From JAJFUV01 sp964561215 (GTDB taxonomy: Bacteria > Acidobacteriota > Terriglobia > Bryobacterales > Bryobacteraceae): a DNA stretch of 9,164 bases. This document shows positions 1 to 6,509 of this stretch, in pieces (position 1 is the first letter of the stretch; each line of letters starts with the position of its first letter). Both the position numbers and the translations under genes were made by a program. The notes under the pieces were generated by a model. It ran no database searches. It was not told the DNA's origin and saw nothing but the letters and a program-made list of their open reading frames with translations. Location of the stretch: the NCBI GenBank assembly GCA_964561215.1, contig CAZLOS010000185.1, positions 1-9,164 of the forward strand. Reading direction: 5' to 3'.

Positions 1-246
1 GTCCAGCACAACGGCGCCGACGTCGGTACCCGGCGCGCCATCAACTTAGTCGAGGGCACGCGCGTTACGCTCGACGCCGCCGACGATCCGGCCAACGACC
101 GCGTCAGCGTCGTCGTGAACGCCGCGCCGCCCGTCACCGGCGAGATCACCAACGCCCTGGGGTACGTGCCCGCCGATCGCGCGGGCGACCACTTCACCGG
201 CCCGATCGATTGCGGCCCGCACCAGACCATCGGCGGCCCGCTCGAC
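1..246 (+). CDS. Phage tail-fibre-like protein, N-terminal side of assembly gap (partial)
   Basis: Frame 1 is open from the window edge to the N run, with no start codon needed, so the gene begins outside the window. The translation contains TRRAINLVEGTRVTL and NALGYVPADRAGDHFTG. These resemble linker and collar segments I know from phage tail-fibre and receptor-binding proteins, where an 'ALGYTPAN..AGDTFTG'-like motif recurs. The probable role is a structural, extracellular adhesin of a phage or phage-derived particle. The same gene very likely continues at 258 in frame 3; the frame change comes from the arbitrary gap length. Base composition is strongly GC-rich with GC-ending codons, unlike the glycan genes from 1934 onward. 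The fibre-type assignment is moderately secure; the exact family is not. Confidence 0.6.
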
Positions 247-256
247 NNNNNNNNNN
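247..256. other. Assembly gap (10 Ns)
   Basis: Ten Ns interrupt an otherwise open coding region. Coding on the left is in frame 1 and on the right in frame 3. For one continuous gene the true gap must be 2 modulo 3 in length, so ten is a placeholder and an unknown number of codons is missing. Confidence 0.97.
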
Positions 257-257
257 G

Positions 258-1019
258 AAGCACTCGGAGAACTTCGCCGCGGCCGCCTGGGACAAGAACG
301 GCGGCTCCTGCTCGGTGACGTCGAACGCCATCATCGCGCCTGATGGCAACCAGACCGCCGACGTGATCACCGCCGTCTCCACCATACCTGTCATTCAGCA
401 GCAGGTTGCCGGCCTGACGGACGGCGGCTCCTACACCTTCTACGTGTGTGCCCGCGTCCACTCGGGCACGCGCAAGATCTCGCTGGCGATCGTCAACAAC
501 GTCTACGCTGCCTACCTAGCCGGACCCGCGCAGGTTACGCTGACGACCTCCTGGCAGCGCTTCAAGATCACCGGAACGCTCGCGAGCGGCCAGACCGGCC
601 TCTGGATCGTGGTCCGTCAGTTTCTAGGCAACAACGACGACTGGACCACCGGCGACATCCACCTCTGGGGCGCCTGCCTCCAGCAGGGCGACGATCCGCA
701 AGCCGCCTACGCCCGCACTTGGGCGCTGCAAATGCCGCACACCTCCTCGGGTGTTGCCGCAGGCCCAACCGTCATTACAGCCCCAGACGCCACCACCTCA
801 CCCCTCAAGATCCACGGCCCCGCTTCCAACCTCGCCGACAGTACCCTCCTCGAACTCACTGCCAACGGGGAACTCATCCTCGCCGGCGGCTCCGGCAACG
901 GCTACCGCTTCGCTGAACTCGGCGCCGCCAACAACCCTTCCGGTTGGTCCGGCGTGCTCAAGGTGAGAACCCCAGCAGGGACCACCCTCGGCTACATCCT
1001 TCTTTACTCGAACCCGTAA
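258..1019 (+). CDS. Phage tail-fibre / carbohydrate-binding-like structural protein, C-terminal part (partial)
   Basis: Open from the gap to a TAA at 1017-1019. The first part (SENFAAAAWDKNGG, then PDGNQTADVITA and SYTFYVCARVHSG) has the pattern of beta-sandwich, carbohydrate-binding-like domains common in phage structural proteins, which often open with a 'SEdFsnaaW.k' motif. The middle includes TTSWQRFKITGTL and DIHLWGACLQQG, typical late strands of such a fold. The last roughly 75 residues (LLELTANGELILAGG to TTLGYILLYSNP) look like a separate Gly/Leu-rich tip domain. No transmembrane segment or signal peptide is seen, though the true N-terminus lies before the gap. It probably acts at the virion surface in host or glycan binding. 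No other virion gene is visible, so it could be a prophage remnant or the edge of a larger prophage to the left. Confidence 0.62.
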   Translation, partial: KHSENFAAAAWDKNGGSCSVTSNAIIAPDGNQTADVITAVSTIPVIQQQVAGLTDGGSYTFYVCARVHSGTRKISLAIVNNVYAAYLAGPAQVTLTTSWQRFKITGTLASGQTGLWIVVRQFLGNNDDWTTGDIHLWGACLQQGDDPQAAYARTWALQMPHTSSGVAAGPTVITAPDATTSPLKIHGPASNLADSTLLELTANGELILAGGSGNGYRFAELGAANNPSGWSGVLKVRTPAGTTLGYILLYSNP

Positions 1020-1037
1020 TCCCAAAAAGATAACTCA

Positions 1038-1425
1038 ATGCAGCTGACACTTGCTAACACCGGACCATGCCCAGCGCCAGAACCTGCACGCTCCTGGGCG
1101 GGAGGCGGGCAGACGAGGGGTCTATTCGCGCGATCTCGGCCATCCAGAACCGCATCGCGCTCGACGCCGATGAGGAGAAGGCGGTCGAAGTGAGGCGCGA
1201 GATGATCGCCGGCCAGGAACGTGTGTGGACTCTCGCGCGGTTGCTGGCAACGAAGGAATTTGAGTTCACCGATCCGGAAGTCGCGCGCATCAAGCCGCGA
1301 TCCAGACGTGGGACTCGTATGTCGTCAACCTCGACCGCCGTTGGTTGCAACGCTGCAACCAATATTGCAGACTCTGTTCCCGACCGACCCACAGTAGCCA
1401 GCCGCCTAGTTCGTCTGTGTTATAG
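1038..1425 (+). pseudogene. Frame-broken phage-associated gene relic
   Basis: No single frame gives a convincing protein, but pieces in three frames line up in order. ATG at 1038 gives MQLTLAN in frame 3. Frame 2 from about 1085 then gives LLGGRRADEGSIRAISAIQ and continues through REMIAGQE and KEFEFTDPEVARIK to about 1294. Frame 1 from 1297 gives AIQTWDSYVVNLDRRWLQ and stops at TAG 1423-1425. Joined by small indels this makes a protein of about 125 residues. It is acidic and charged, with a C-terminal 'I..AI.TWD' helix that I vaguely associate with small proteins encoded next to tail genes; I cannot name the family. A continuous ATG-initiated reading in frame 2 (1067-1480) exists, but its last 60 residues look non-coding. 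Either a decayed gene or several sequencing indels; low coverage near the gap makes errors possible. Confidence 0.45.
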
Positions 1426-1426
1426 T
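1418..1426 (+). promoter_or_regulatory. Candidate extended -10 promoter
   Basis: TGT followed by TATAGT matches the extended -10 pattern TGnTATAAT with one mismatch. It lies about 50 nt before the start of the small gene at 1477, and no clear -35 box is seen. It overlaps the end of the decayed relic, as expected if the next gene is transcribed independently. Confidence 0.35.
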
Positions 1427-1446
1427 CTTCACGAGAACTCGCCTAG

Positions 1447-1459
1447 CCTAGAGACTAGG
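1447..1459 (+). repeat. Small inverted repeat in the leader of the 1477 gene
   Basis: CCTAG-AGA-CTAGG is a perfect 5-bp stem with a 3-nt loop. A second CCTAG copy lies directly upstream at 1442-1446, so either copy could pair. It lies between the candidate -10 and the ribosome binding site. It is too short to call a terminator; it may be chance or a weak leader hairpin. Confidence 0.3.
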
Positions 1460-1476
1460 GGTTCCGCGGGAGGTGC

Positions 1477-1767
1477 ATGATGCGAAGTGGAGGTCCATAC
1501 GGCGGCCAGGATCCGTCGAGCAGGGCCATGAGATCTGAGGATGCCCGTTCTCTCGAACGAAGGTCGATGTTCGACACGATTGAGAGACTGCAGGCTGAAC
1601 TCGCCGACTACCAGAAAGCTCATGAAATCGCCCTTGAACTCGTTGGGCTACCGCCGTCTCAGCAGCGGCACAAGGGGCAGTATTATCGATCATACCTCGT
1701 CGAAAATAAATTCCCGAATGTGCGAGAGATGGTTCAGCGACTGCTAGCAATTCCAGAAGGAGCCTGA
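1477..1767 (+). CDS. Small hypothetical protein, helical and charged
   Basis: I do not recognise this 96-residue protein. GGGAGG at 1468-1473 precedes two consecutive ATGs (1477 and 1480), and spacing favours the second. Residues 1-30 are polar and Arg/Ser-rich and probably disordered. Residues 31-58 (from MFDTIERLQAELADYQKAHE) form a likely amphipathic or coiled-coil helix. Residues 60-96 carry a basic, Tyr-rich stretch, QRHKGQYYRSYL, and end in a second helix, REMVQRLLAIPEGA. An alternative start at the internal ATG 1570 would give only the structured part. There is no signal peptide or transmembrane segment. It sits between the phage relic and the epimerase genes. Its codon use is mixed, closer to the glycan genes than to the tail gene. 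Real coding is likely because of the ribosome binding site, but function is unknown. Confidence 0.55.
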   Translation: MMRSGGPYGGQDPSSRAMRSEDARSLERRSMFDTIERLQAELADYQKAHEIALELVGLPPSQQRHKGQYYRSYLVENKFPNVREMVQRLLAIPEGA

Positions 1768-1851
1768 CGCTTGTTGCGCAACCGATTCCGGCTCGTTCGC
1801 TCGGCTTCACTGCTGCAGCGAAGAAGATGGCCACACTGGCGGAGTACGTAA

Positions 1852-1867
1852 GGGCTCGCAAGAGCCC
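1852..1867 (+). terminator. GNRA-capped hairpin, possible terminator or leader element
   Basis: GGGCTC-GCAA-GAGCCC forms a perfect 6-bp GC-rich stem closed by a GCAA tetraloop, a GNRA type known to be very stable. It lies 85 nt after the stop of the 1477 gene and 67 nt before the epimerase start. Only 'CGATTTGG' follows, so there is no good U-tract for intrinsic termination. It may instead be an RNA-stabilising or leader structure for the epimerase transcript. Confidence 0.4.
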
Positions 1868-1922
1868 CGATTTGGACATAGGTCCGCCTTTCGCCCACGG
1901 CCATCGACGGTAAATCATGGGA

Positions 1923-1928
1923 TACTCT
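1923..1928 (+). promoter_or_regulatory. Candidate -10 (TACTCT) for a leaderless epimerase transcript
   Basis: TACTCT fits the TANNNT -10 pattern and lies five bases before the GTG at 1934. No Shine-Dalgarno sequence precedes this GTG, so transcription may begin at or next to the start codon. No -35 box is recognisable. The motif is short and could be chance. Confidence 0.25.
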
Positions 1929-1933
1929 GTTCT

Positions 1934-3004
1934 GTGCGCGAACCGTCCATTCTGGTGTCAGGCTCGTGTGGCTTGATCGGCTCGGAGGTAGCAGCATTTT
2001 TCGCCCACCAGGGCTTCCGGGTCATCGGTATCGACAGTAACCATCGCGCCGTCTTCTTTGGGCCGGAAGGCGACACAAGTTGGGTGTTGGAACGGCTGCG
2101 TCGAAGAATCCCCGGATATCGTCACGAAGCGATGGACATTCGCCAGCGCGGTCGTGTGTTGGCCTTGATGAACGAACTTCACCCGGACCTGATCATCCAT
2201 ACAGCAGCGCAGCCGTCGCATGAGCTCGCTGTCGCCGTTCCGTTCCTCGACTTTGAGGTCAACGCGTTGGGCACGCTCAATATGTTGGAGGCGGCCAGAC
2301 GCTCGTGTCCCGAATCGCCGTTCATCCACATGTCCACCAACAAAGTCTATGGTGACCGGCCGAACACAATTCCTCTGACTGAATTAGAAGCCCGCTGGGA
2401 ATATGCCGATCCGGCCTATGAACACGGCATTTCAGAGCAGTTTCCCATCGATCAATCGAAGCATTCGATATTTGGTGCTTCCAAGGTCGCAGCCGATGTA
2501 ATGGTGCAAGAGTACGGTCTATATCACAATATGCCGACGTGTTGCCTGCGCTGCGGTTGCCTTACCGGACCGAATCATTCAGGCGTTGAGTTGCACGGCT
2601 TTCTCAGTTACCTGATCAAGTGCAACATCGAAGCACAGGAATATAAGGTGTTGGGCTACAAGGGGAAGCAAGTGCGCGACAACATCCACTCTGAAGATGT
2701 GGCACGATTCATGTTTGAGTTCTGGAAAGCCCCACGCGTGGCGCAGGTCTATAACCTAGGCGGTGGCAAAGGAAATTCTTGCTCGATTCTGGAGGCTTTC
2801 CGGATGGCCGAACAGGTGACGGGGCGACCGATGAACTGGCGATACGCGATGGAGAATCGTGACGGCGATCACATCTGCTACTACAGCGACCTCCGGAAAA
2901 TAAGAGCCCATTATCCATCTTGGGAAATCAAGAAGTCTCTGCCCCAGATTTTCGAGGAGATCGCTGCCGGTTGGATAGAGCGGTTAGCTTCTAAGGCGGT
3001 CTGA
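1934..3004 (+). CDS. NAD-dependent epimerase/dehydratase, CDP-tyvelose/paratose 2-epimerase type
   Basis: This 356-residue extended short-chain dehydrogenase/reductase is full length for the family. Members of this subfamily epimerise C2 of CDP-linked 3,6-dideoxyhexoses using tightly bound NAD+; here the substrate is inferred only. Seen directly: the Rossmann motif GSCGLIGS at residues 10-17, Asp34 at the end of beta-2 for the NAD ribose, STNKVYGD at 134-141 with the catalytic Ser/Thr, and the subfamily stretch CLTGPNHSGVELHGF at 209-223. The usual YxxxK reads F180-GAS-K184, so the catalytic Tyr position is Phe. The GTG start is the only sensible one: no in-frame ATG or TTG lies upstream, no Shine-Dalgarno is visible, and the Rossmann strand begins at residue 5. 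Its stop overlaps the next gene's ATG by one base (TGATG), implying translational coupling. Codon use is looser and more AT-rich than in the flanking genes. Confidence 0.88.
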   Translation: MREPSILVSGSCGLIGSEVAAFFAHQGFRVIGIDSNHRAVFFGPEGDTSWVLERLRRRIPGYRHEAMDIRQRGRVLALMNELHPDLIIHTAAQPSHELAVAVPFLDFEVNALGTLNMLEAARRSCPESPFIHMSTNKVYGDRPNTIPLTELEARWEYADPAYEHGISEQFPIDQSKHSIFGASKVAADVMVQEYGLYHNMPTCCLRCGCLTGPNHSGVELHGFLSYLIKCNIEAQEYKVLGYKGKQVRDNIHSEDVARFMFEFWKAPRVAQVYNLGGGKGNSCSILEAFRMAEQVTGRPMNWRYAMENRDGDHICYYSDLRKIRAHYPSWEIKKSLPQIFEEIAAGWIERLASKAV

Positions 3005-4074
3005 TGAGGATTCTGATTACGGGAGCCTGCGGTTTTGTGGGCTCTGCCGTCGCGGAGTCACTTTTGGAGCGATGCGAAGGCCTCTCGATCACGGGAATGG
3101 ACAATCTGATGCGGGCGGGATCAGAGATCAACCGCTCGCGGCTACGCCGACTGGGCATAGAGTTCGTTCACGGCGACATTCGCCTCGCCAGTGACTTCGA
3201 CGCGTTACCTCCCGACGCAAACTGGGTGATCGACGCTGCAGCCAGTTCCAGTGTTCTTGCGGGCGTGCGGGGACAACTTAACAGCCGACAACTGTTCGAG
3301 CATAACCTCGCCAGCATTGTGAACGTTCTGGAATACTGCAAGCGCTACAACGCCGGAATGGTGCTGCTAAGCAGCAGCAGGGTCTACTCGATCGCAAAGC
3401 TACGTTCACTTCCCCTCAAGACGGAGGGCAACGCCTTTCAACTAGATGACACCGCAGCGCTACCGGCCGGCGTTTCTAAAAACGGCATTTGCGTGGACTT
3501 TTCCACAAGCACGCCAGTTTCGCTTTACGGCTGCACAAAACTCGCTTCCGAAATGATCGCGCTGGAATACTGCAGTGCGTTTGGCTTTCCGGTTTGGGTC
3601 GACCGCTGCGGAGTGCTCGCGGGAGCAGGACAGTTTGGCACAATCGATCAGGGGATCTTTTCGTACTGGATCAATGCTCACCTGCGGCGGCGCCCGTTGC
3701 GCTACATCGGCTTCGAGGGCAGTGGGAAGCAGGTTCGAGATGTTTTTCATCCGAATGACCTGGCAGCGCTAATGTGTGCCCAGATGCGTTGCTCAACCGC
3801 CGGTGGTCGGCGCGTATACAACGTCGGAGGCGGATTGGAGAATTCGATGTCCCTGGCCCAGTTGACCGCGTGGTGCAATGCGCGCTTTGGTCCGCACCAG
3901 CCTCTGGCCGATGCTCACGAACGACCGTACGACGTCCCGTGGCTCATCATGGATAGTCATGATGCTCAGCAAGACTTTGGCTGGGGGGTCGAAGTCCGCA
4001 TTGAGCGCTTGCTTGAGGAGATCGCTCGCCACGCTGAGCAGAGTCCCGACTGGCTTGAGATGAGCAACAAGTAA
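3004..4074 (+). CDS. NAD-dependent epimerase/dehydratase, second nucleotide-sugar SDR
   Basis: A second 356-residue extended SDR, distantly related to its upstream partner. It shows GACGFVGS at residues 7-14, Asp33 for NAD ribose binding, a Ser cluster SSSRVYS at 123-129 and an intact YGCTK (Tyr175, Lys179). Both proteins share the late motifs GKQVRD and YN(L/V)GGG, near residues 241-246 and 272-277 here, supporting membership in the same CDP-sugar epimerase-like group. The ATG overlaps the preceding TGA by one base, so the two are coupled and probably co-expressed at similar level. It may carry out an epimerisation or dehydration/reduction on an NDP-sugar, possibly as a heteromer with the upstream protein, which has Phe at the Tyr position. 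The exact substrate cannot be read from sequence. It is the last gene of the plus-strand operon and converges on the glycosyltransferase. Confidence 0.86.
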   Translation: MRILITGACGFVGSAVAESLLERCEGLSITGMDNLMRAGSEINRSRLRRLGIEFVHGDIRLASDFDALPPDANWVIDAAASSSVLAGVRGQLNSRQLFEHNLASIVNVLEYCKRYNAGMVLLSSSRVYSIAKLRSLPLKTEGNAFQLDDTAALPAGVSKNGICVDFSTSTPVSLYGCTKLASEMIALEYCSAFGFPVWVDRCGVLAGAGQFGTIDQGIFSYWINAHLRRRPLRYIGFEGSGKQVRDVFHPNDLAALMCAQMRCSTAGGRRVYNVGGGLENSMSLAQLTAWCNARFGPHQPLADAHERPYDVPWLIMDSHDAQQDFGWGVEVRIERLLEEIARHAEQSPDWLEMSNK

Positions 4075-4271
4075 GGCACTCTGATCGAATTCCAGGGTCG
4101 CATCGACGTTGCCGGGCCACAACCGCACTGCCGGATGTGCGACCTCCCACGTGCCAAAACGACGCGCATTGCCGGAGTTGGACTGACGTTAATGACATCC
4201 TCCACCGGACTGCAGGACGTTTATCGCAGACCAGACATCCGTCATGCTGACTGTGACAACCTACTATGGCG
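4075..4271. other. Convergent intergenic region without a recognisable gene
   Basis: This 197-bp stretch separates the 3' ends of the plus-strand epimerases and the minus-strand glycosyltransferase. I found no GC hairpin followed by a T-run on either strand. A CACGTG palindrome at 4149-4154 is present but short. Reading frames that cross it extend antisense into the flanking genes and have no ribosome binding site. Confidence 0.5.
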
Positions 4272-5135
4272 TCAACGGTGCCGCTCCCCCTTCCCCTCAA
4301 GAACAAAGCGAAGGTCCCAACATCCGAAACAGACCAAGTACAGACAGTCGATAATCAGCAGAGCACGGTCCCGTCGTTCGAGGTGCTGCTGTGCATTCAT
4401 CCACGCCCGGCGGCAGTTGATCAAGAGCTTGGGAATAATCCTCTCATAGCGGCCATCGCAATAGTCCTCCCAAAACACCCATCGCCAAGCCGTGCGAACG
4501 ACAGACATAGGCGTGTCCGTTCTCATGTGAACGGCCACGGCGTCCGGGCAATAGATGAGTGCGTAGCCCGCCTCCCGTAGCCGCACACTTATATCCCAGT
4601 CTTCCCAATTTGTGCGATAGCGTTCGTTGTATCCGCCAACTTGTTGGATGGCGGCCTTTCGAAATACGGCAGCAAATCCTGACAATCCCTTATTATCTAG
4701 CGGGGCGATTATACAATCGCGCTCACCCAAATCCTGAACAAGATGAAGCCCCCGCCACCTATCAGCAGCAGTGGTCTGGAACTGCTCTACACACCTGCCT
4801 CCAGCGCCCGCGACATTCGTGTCGGTAAACTTCTCCAAGAGTCTTTCGAGCCAAGTCGGACTGGGAACCACGTCTGCATCAACAGAGGCTATAAGGTCGT
4901 GCCTGGCATGACGAATGGCGGTGTTTCGGGCTGCGGCTAGGCCTTCATTTGCACTGTGGCGTAACAATTTCACGGGGAATTGTTGCGCTACCTGAGCAGT
5001 ATTGTCGACAGATCCATCATCGACGACGATGATCTCGTCGATCGCGTGGGTTTGGGCGAACAAGCCTCGCAATGTGGCGGCCAGGTATCTCTCAGCGTTG
5101 TAGCACGGGACATAGGCGCTCACCGTCTTATTCAC
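4272..5135 (-). CDS. Family 2 glycosyltransferase
   Basis: A GT-A fold, inverting family 2 glycosyltransferase that moves a sugar from a nucleotide donor to a growing glycan, most likely at the inner face of the membrane. Numbered from the GTG at 5135 (287 residues): AYVPCYNAERY at 6-16 is the canonical N-terminus, IIVVDDGSVDNT at 35-46 binds the nucleotide, VDADV at 85-89 is the metal-binding DxD, and NWEDWD at 176-181 holds the catalytic ED pair. A short hydrophobic stretch, ALLIIDCLYLVCFG at 258-271, could be a membrane-contact helix. An upstream in-frame GTG at 5162 would add nine residues but overlaps the preceding gene by 35 bases and lacks a Shine-Dalgarno. The 5135 GTG has AGGG eight bases upstream and overlaps the ligase stop by only eight bases. 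Last gene of the minus-strand operon; donor and acceptor unknown. Confidence 0.87.
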   Translation of the reverse strand: MNKTVSAYVPCYNAERYLAATLRGLFAQTHAIDEIIVVDDGSVDNTAQVAQQFPVKLLRHSANEGLAAARNTAIRHARHDLIASVDADVVPSPTWLERLLEKFTDTNVAGAGGRCVEQFQTTAADRWRGLHLVQDLGERDCIIAPLDNKGLSGFAAVFRKAAIQQVGGYNERYRTNWEDWDISVRLREAGYALIYCPDAVAVHMRTDTPMSVVRTAWRWVFWEDYCDGRYERIIPKLLINCRRAWMNAQQHLERRDRALLIIDCLYLVCFGCWDLRFVLEGKGERHR

Positions 5136-6492
5136 AGGACTGCCCTTGACTCTGGAGGACACTCACGGAGGGAACAGCTTCCGACAAACGCGCCGACAAG
5201 AACTCAATGGCAGGTCCGACCGTTATTGTGGCATAGTCGTCCGGCGGTCGAGGAACATGACGGAAGCGCAGTCGCAACCGCAAACACTCCAGCGGCGCAA
5301 TGGCTATCGACCTCAGCGCTTCCCAAAGTTCCCTTGCGAGTTCTATTGTGGCATCCTTGTCCCACCACGGGTTGATTCGGAGACCGATGTCGAGTTCGAT
5401 TGCGTCCGCCTTGTTGTCTACTACAGTGAAGCACGGTTCGCCAAAATCAGTGCTCACTAGGGAAGAAAGACCCGGTTTATGCCGGTGTCGCGCAACAATG
5501 GCCTGGCGTGATAGCCAATCCGCAATGCGACTGTAGCCGACTGCCCAAACCCGTTTTCCACCGACATCGACCTCGATACAAGTGTTTCGGCGGCCCCACC
5601 ACTCGAACAGCATAGTATCATCCTCGGAATGCAAAGCCAGGGCGATGTCCCCCGTGCGGTAACGGATCAGAGGCTGCATTTGTATGAAGGGAAAGAGTTC
5701 CGTAAGAGCTAGCTCTCCAGCAACTCCAGGAGGCACAGGCATTCCATGATCGTCGATGATTTCGCCTACTACGTAAGGATCCAAGATGAACTGCTGTGAA
5801 GGCCACATGCGGGTGGCACCACCGAAAATCTCAGTGAGGGAGTACTTTTCGATTACCTGTGCTTTACTGAAGGCGGCTGTAAGAAATCGGTACAAGCCAG
5901 CATCAACAAAGCCCATGAGGTACAGAGTGTGGACTGGAAGGGCGCCTTCTGGACTTCCTGCTTCAATCCATGCTTGGGCCAAAATGGCCACATCGCGCGT
6001 GCTACCAGTAATGATGGTAGGACGCAGGATCCCATCATTGAATCGATAAGACGCGGTGAGCATTTCAACGCATTGCTTCAGTTCCGCCTCGTCGCTGAGG
6101 CCTATGGGCATCGCACGTGTGCGGCCAGGTACTGGAAGCGCCATGCCATGATGATCGTATCGGAACGTCAGCGCTAAGTCGGAGGTTGGGTGTTCCGTTC
6201 GGTCCGCGAAGAGCTGCCCTATGAGGGCGGCCTCGGCCAACGACCTATGGCGCCAAGTCAAAGGTCCAGTTGTTCCCGTAGTGTGACTTATATAAGCCGT
6301 ATCGGAAACAGCTGGTTCATCGTACATCAACGACCGCCGATATTCTGCCTTGGCTAGAGTCGGGAGCTTAGGCAAATCGGCAATTGACGAAATCGAACTA
6401 TGATCAATCCCCTGCCAGGACTCCGTGTAAAATCGGAGCCGCGCTGCGTTGCGGATGGTAAACGGAAGTAGAGTTTCACGCAGCTTCGGCAT
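5128..6492 (-). CDS. AMP-binding (phenylacetate-CoA ligase / CapK-like) adenylate-forming enzyme
   Basis: 454 residues, typical for the PaaK/CapK/F390-synthetase-like branch of the ANL superfamily, which activates carboxylic acids as acyl-adenylates. Visible motifs: the phosphate-binding loop SHTTGTTG at 69-76, YSLTE at 217-221 (adenine/Mg site), and RYRTGD at 277-282, whose Asp contacts the AMP ribose. The C-terminal subdomain begins near GRRNTCIEV (300-308), but the usual Lys-bearing end, 'GK.rrv'-like in PaaK, is not recognisable; RHVPRPPDDYATITV (411-425) sits there instead. CapK-like members occur in capsule and O-antigen loci, consistent with the neighbouring glycosyltransferase. The ATG follows the repeat-protein stop by 17 bases with no strong Shine-Dalgarno, suggesting coupling, and the 3' end overlaps the glycosyltransferase start. 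Substrate unknown; an acid decorating the glycan is one possibility. Confidence 0.82.
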   Translation of the reverse strand: MPKLRETLLPFTIRNAARLRFYTESWQGIDHSSISSIADLPKLPTLAKAEYRRSLMYDEPAVSDTAYISHTTGTTGPLTWRHRSLAEAALIGQLFADRTEHPTSDLALTFRYDHHGMALPVPGRTRAMPIGLSDEAELKQCVEMLTASYRFNDGILRPTIITGSTRDVAILAQAWIEAGSPEGALPVHTLYLMGFVDAGLYRFLTAAFSKAQVIEKYSLTEIFGGATRMWPSQQFILDPYVVGEIIDDHGMPVPPGVAGELALTELFPFIQMQPLIRYRTGDIALALHSEDDTMLFEWWGRRNTCIEVDVGGKRVWAVGYSRIADWLSRQAIVARHRHKPGLSSLVSTDFGEPCFTVVDNKADAIELDIGLRINPWWDKDATIELARELWEALRSIAIAPLECLRLRLRFRHVPRPPDDYATITVGPAIEFLSARLSEAVPSVSVLQSQGQSCE

Positions 6493-6509
6493 CGGGGCTC
6501 AGTCGATGT

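Noticed and set aside
192..208. Nif11-, ACP- or lanthipeptide-type identity for the Cys-bearing copy of the repeat protein (coordinates apply only loosely; the copy lies near 6666-6713)
   Set aside because: No leader signature, no phosphopantetheine Ser motif and no modifying enzyme nearby; two Cys in one repeat are not enough.
1827..1913. 28-codon frame MATLAEYVRARKSPDLDIG...
   Set aside because: The peptide looks plausible, but there is no clear ribosome binding site, it overlaps the GCAA hairpin, and it is too short to support without homologues.
3947..4306. Minus-strand frames across the convergent gap
   Set aside because: Antisense to the second epimerase, with no ribosome binding site and no recognisable motifs.
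4135..4580. Plus-strand frames antisense to the glycosyltransferase
   Set aside because: Shadows of a well-supported GT2 gene; Arg/Ser-rich junk translation.
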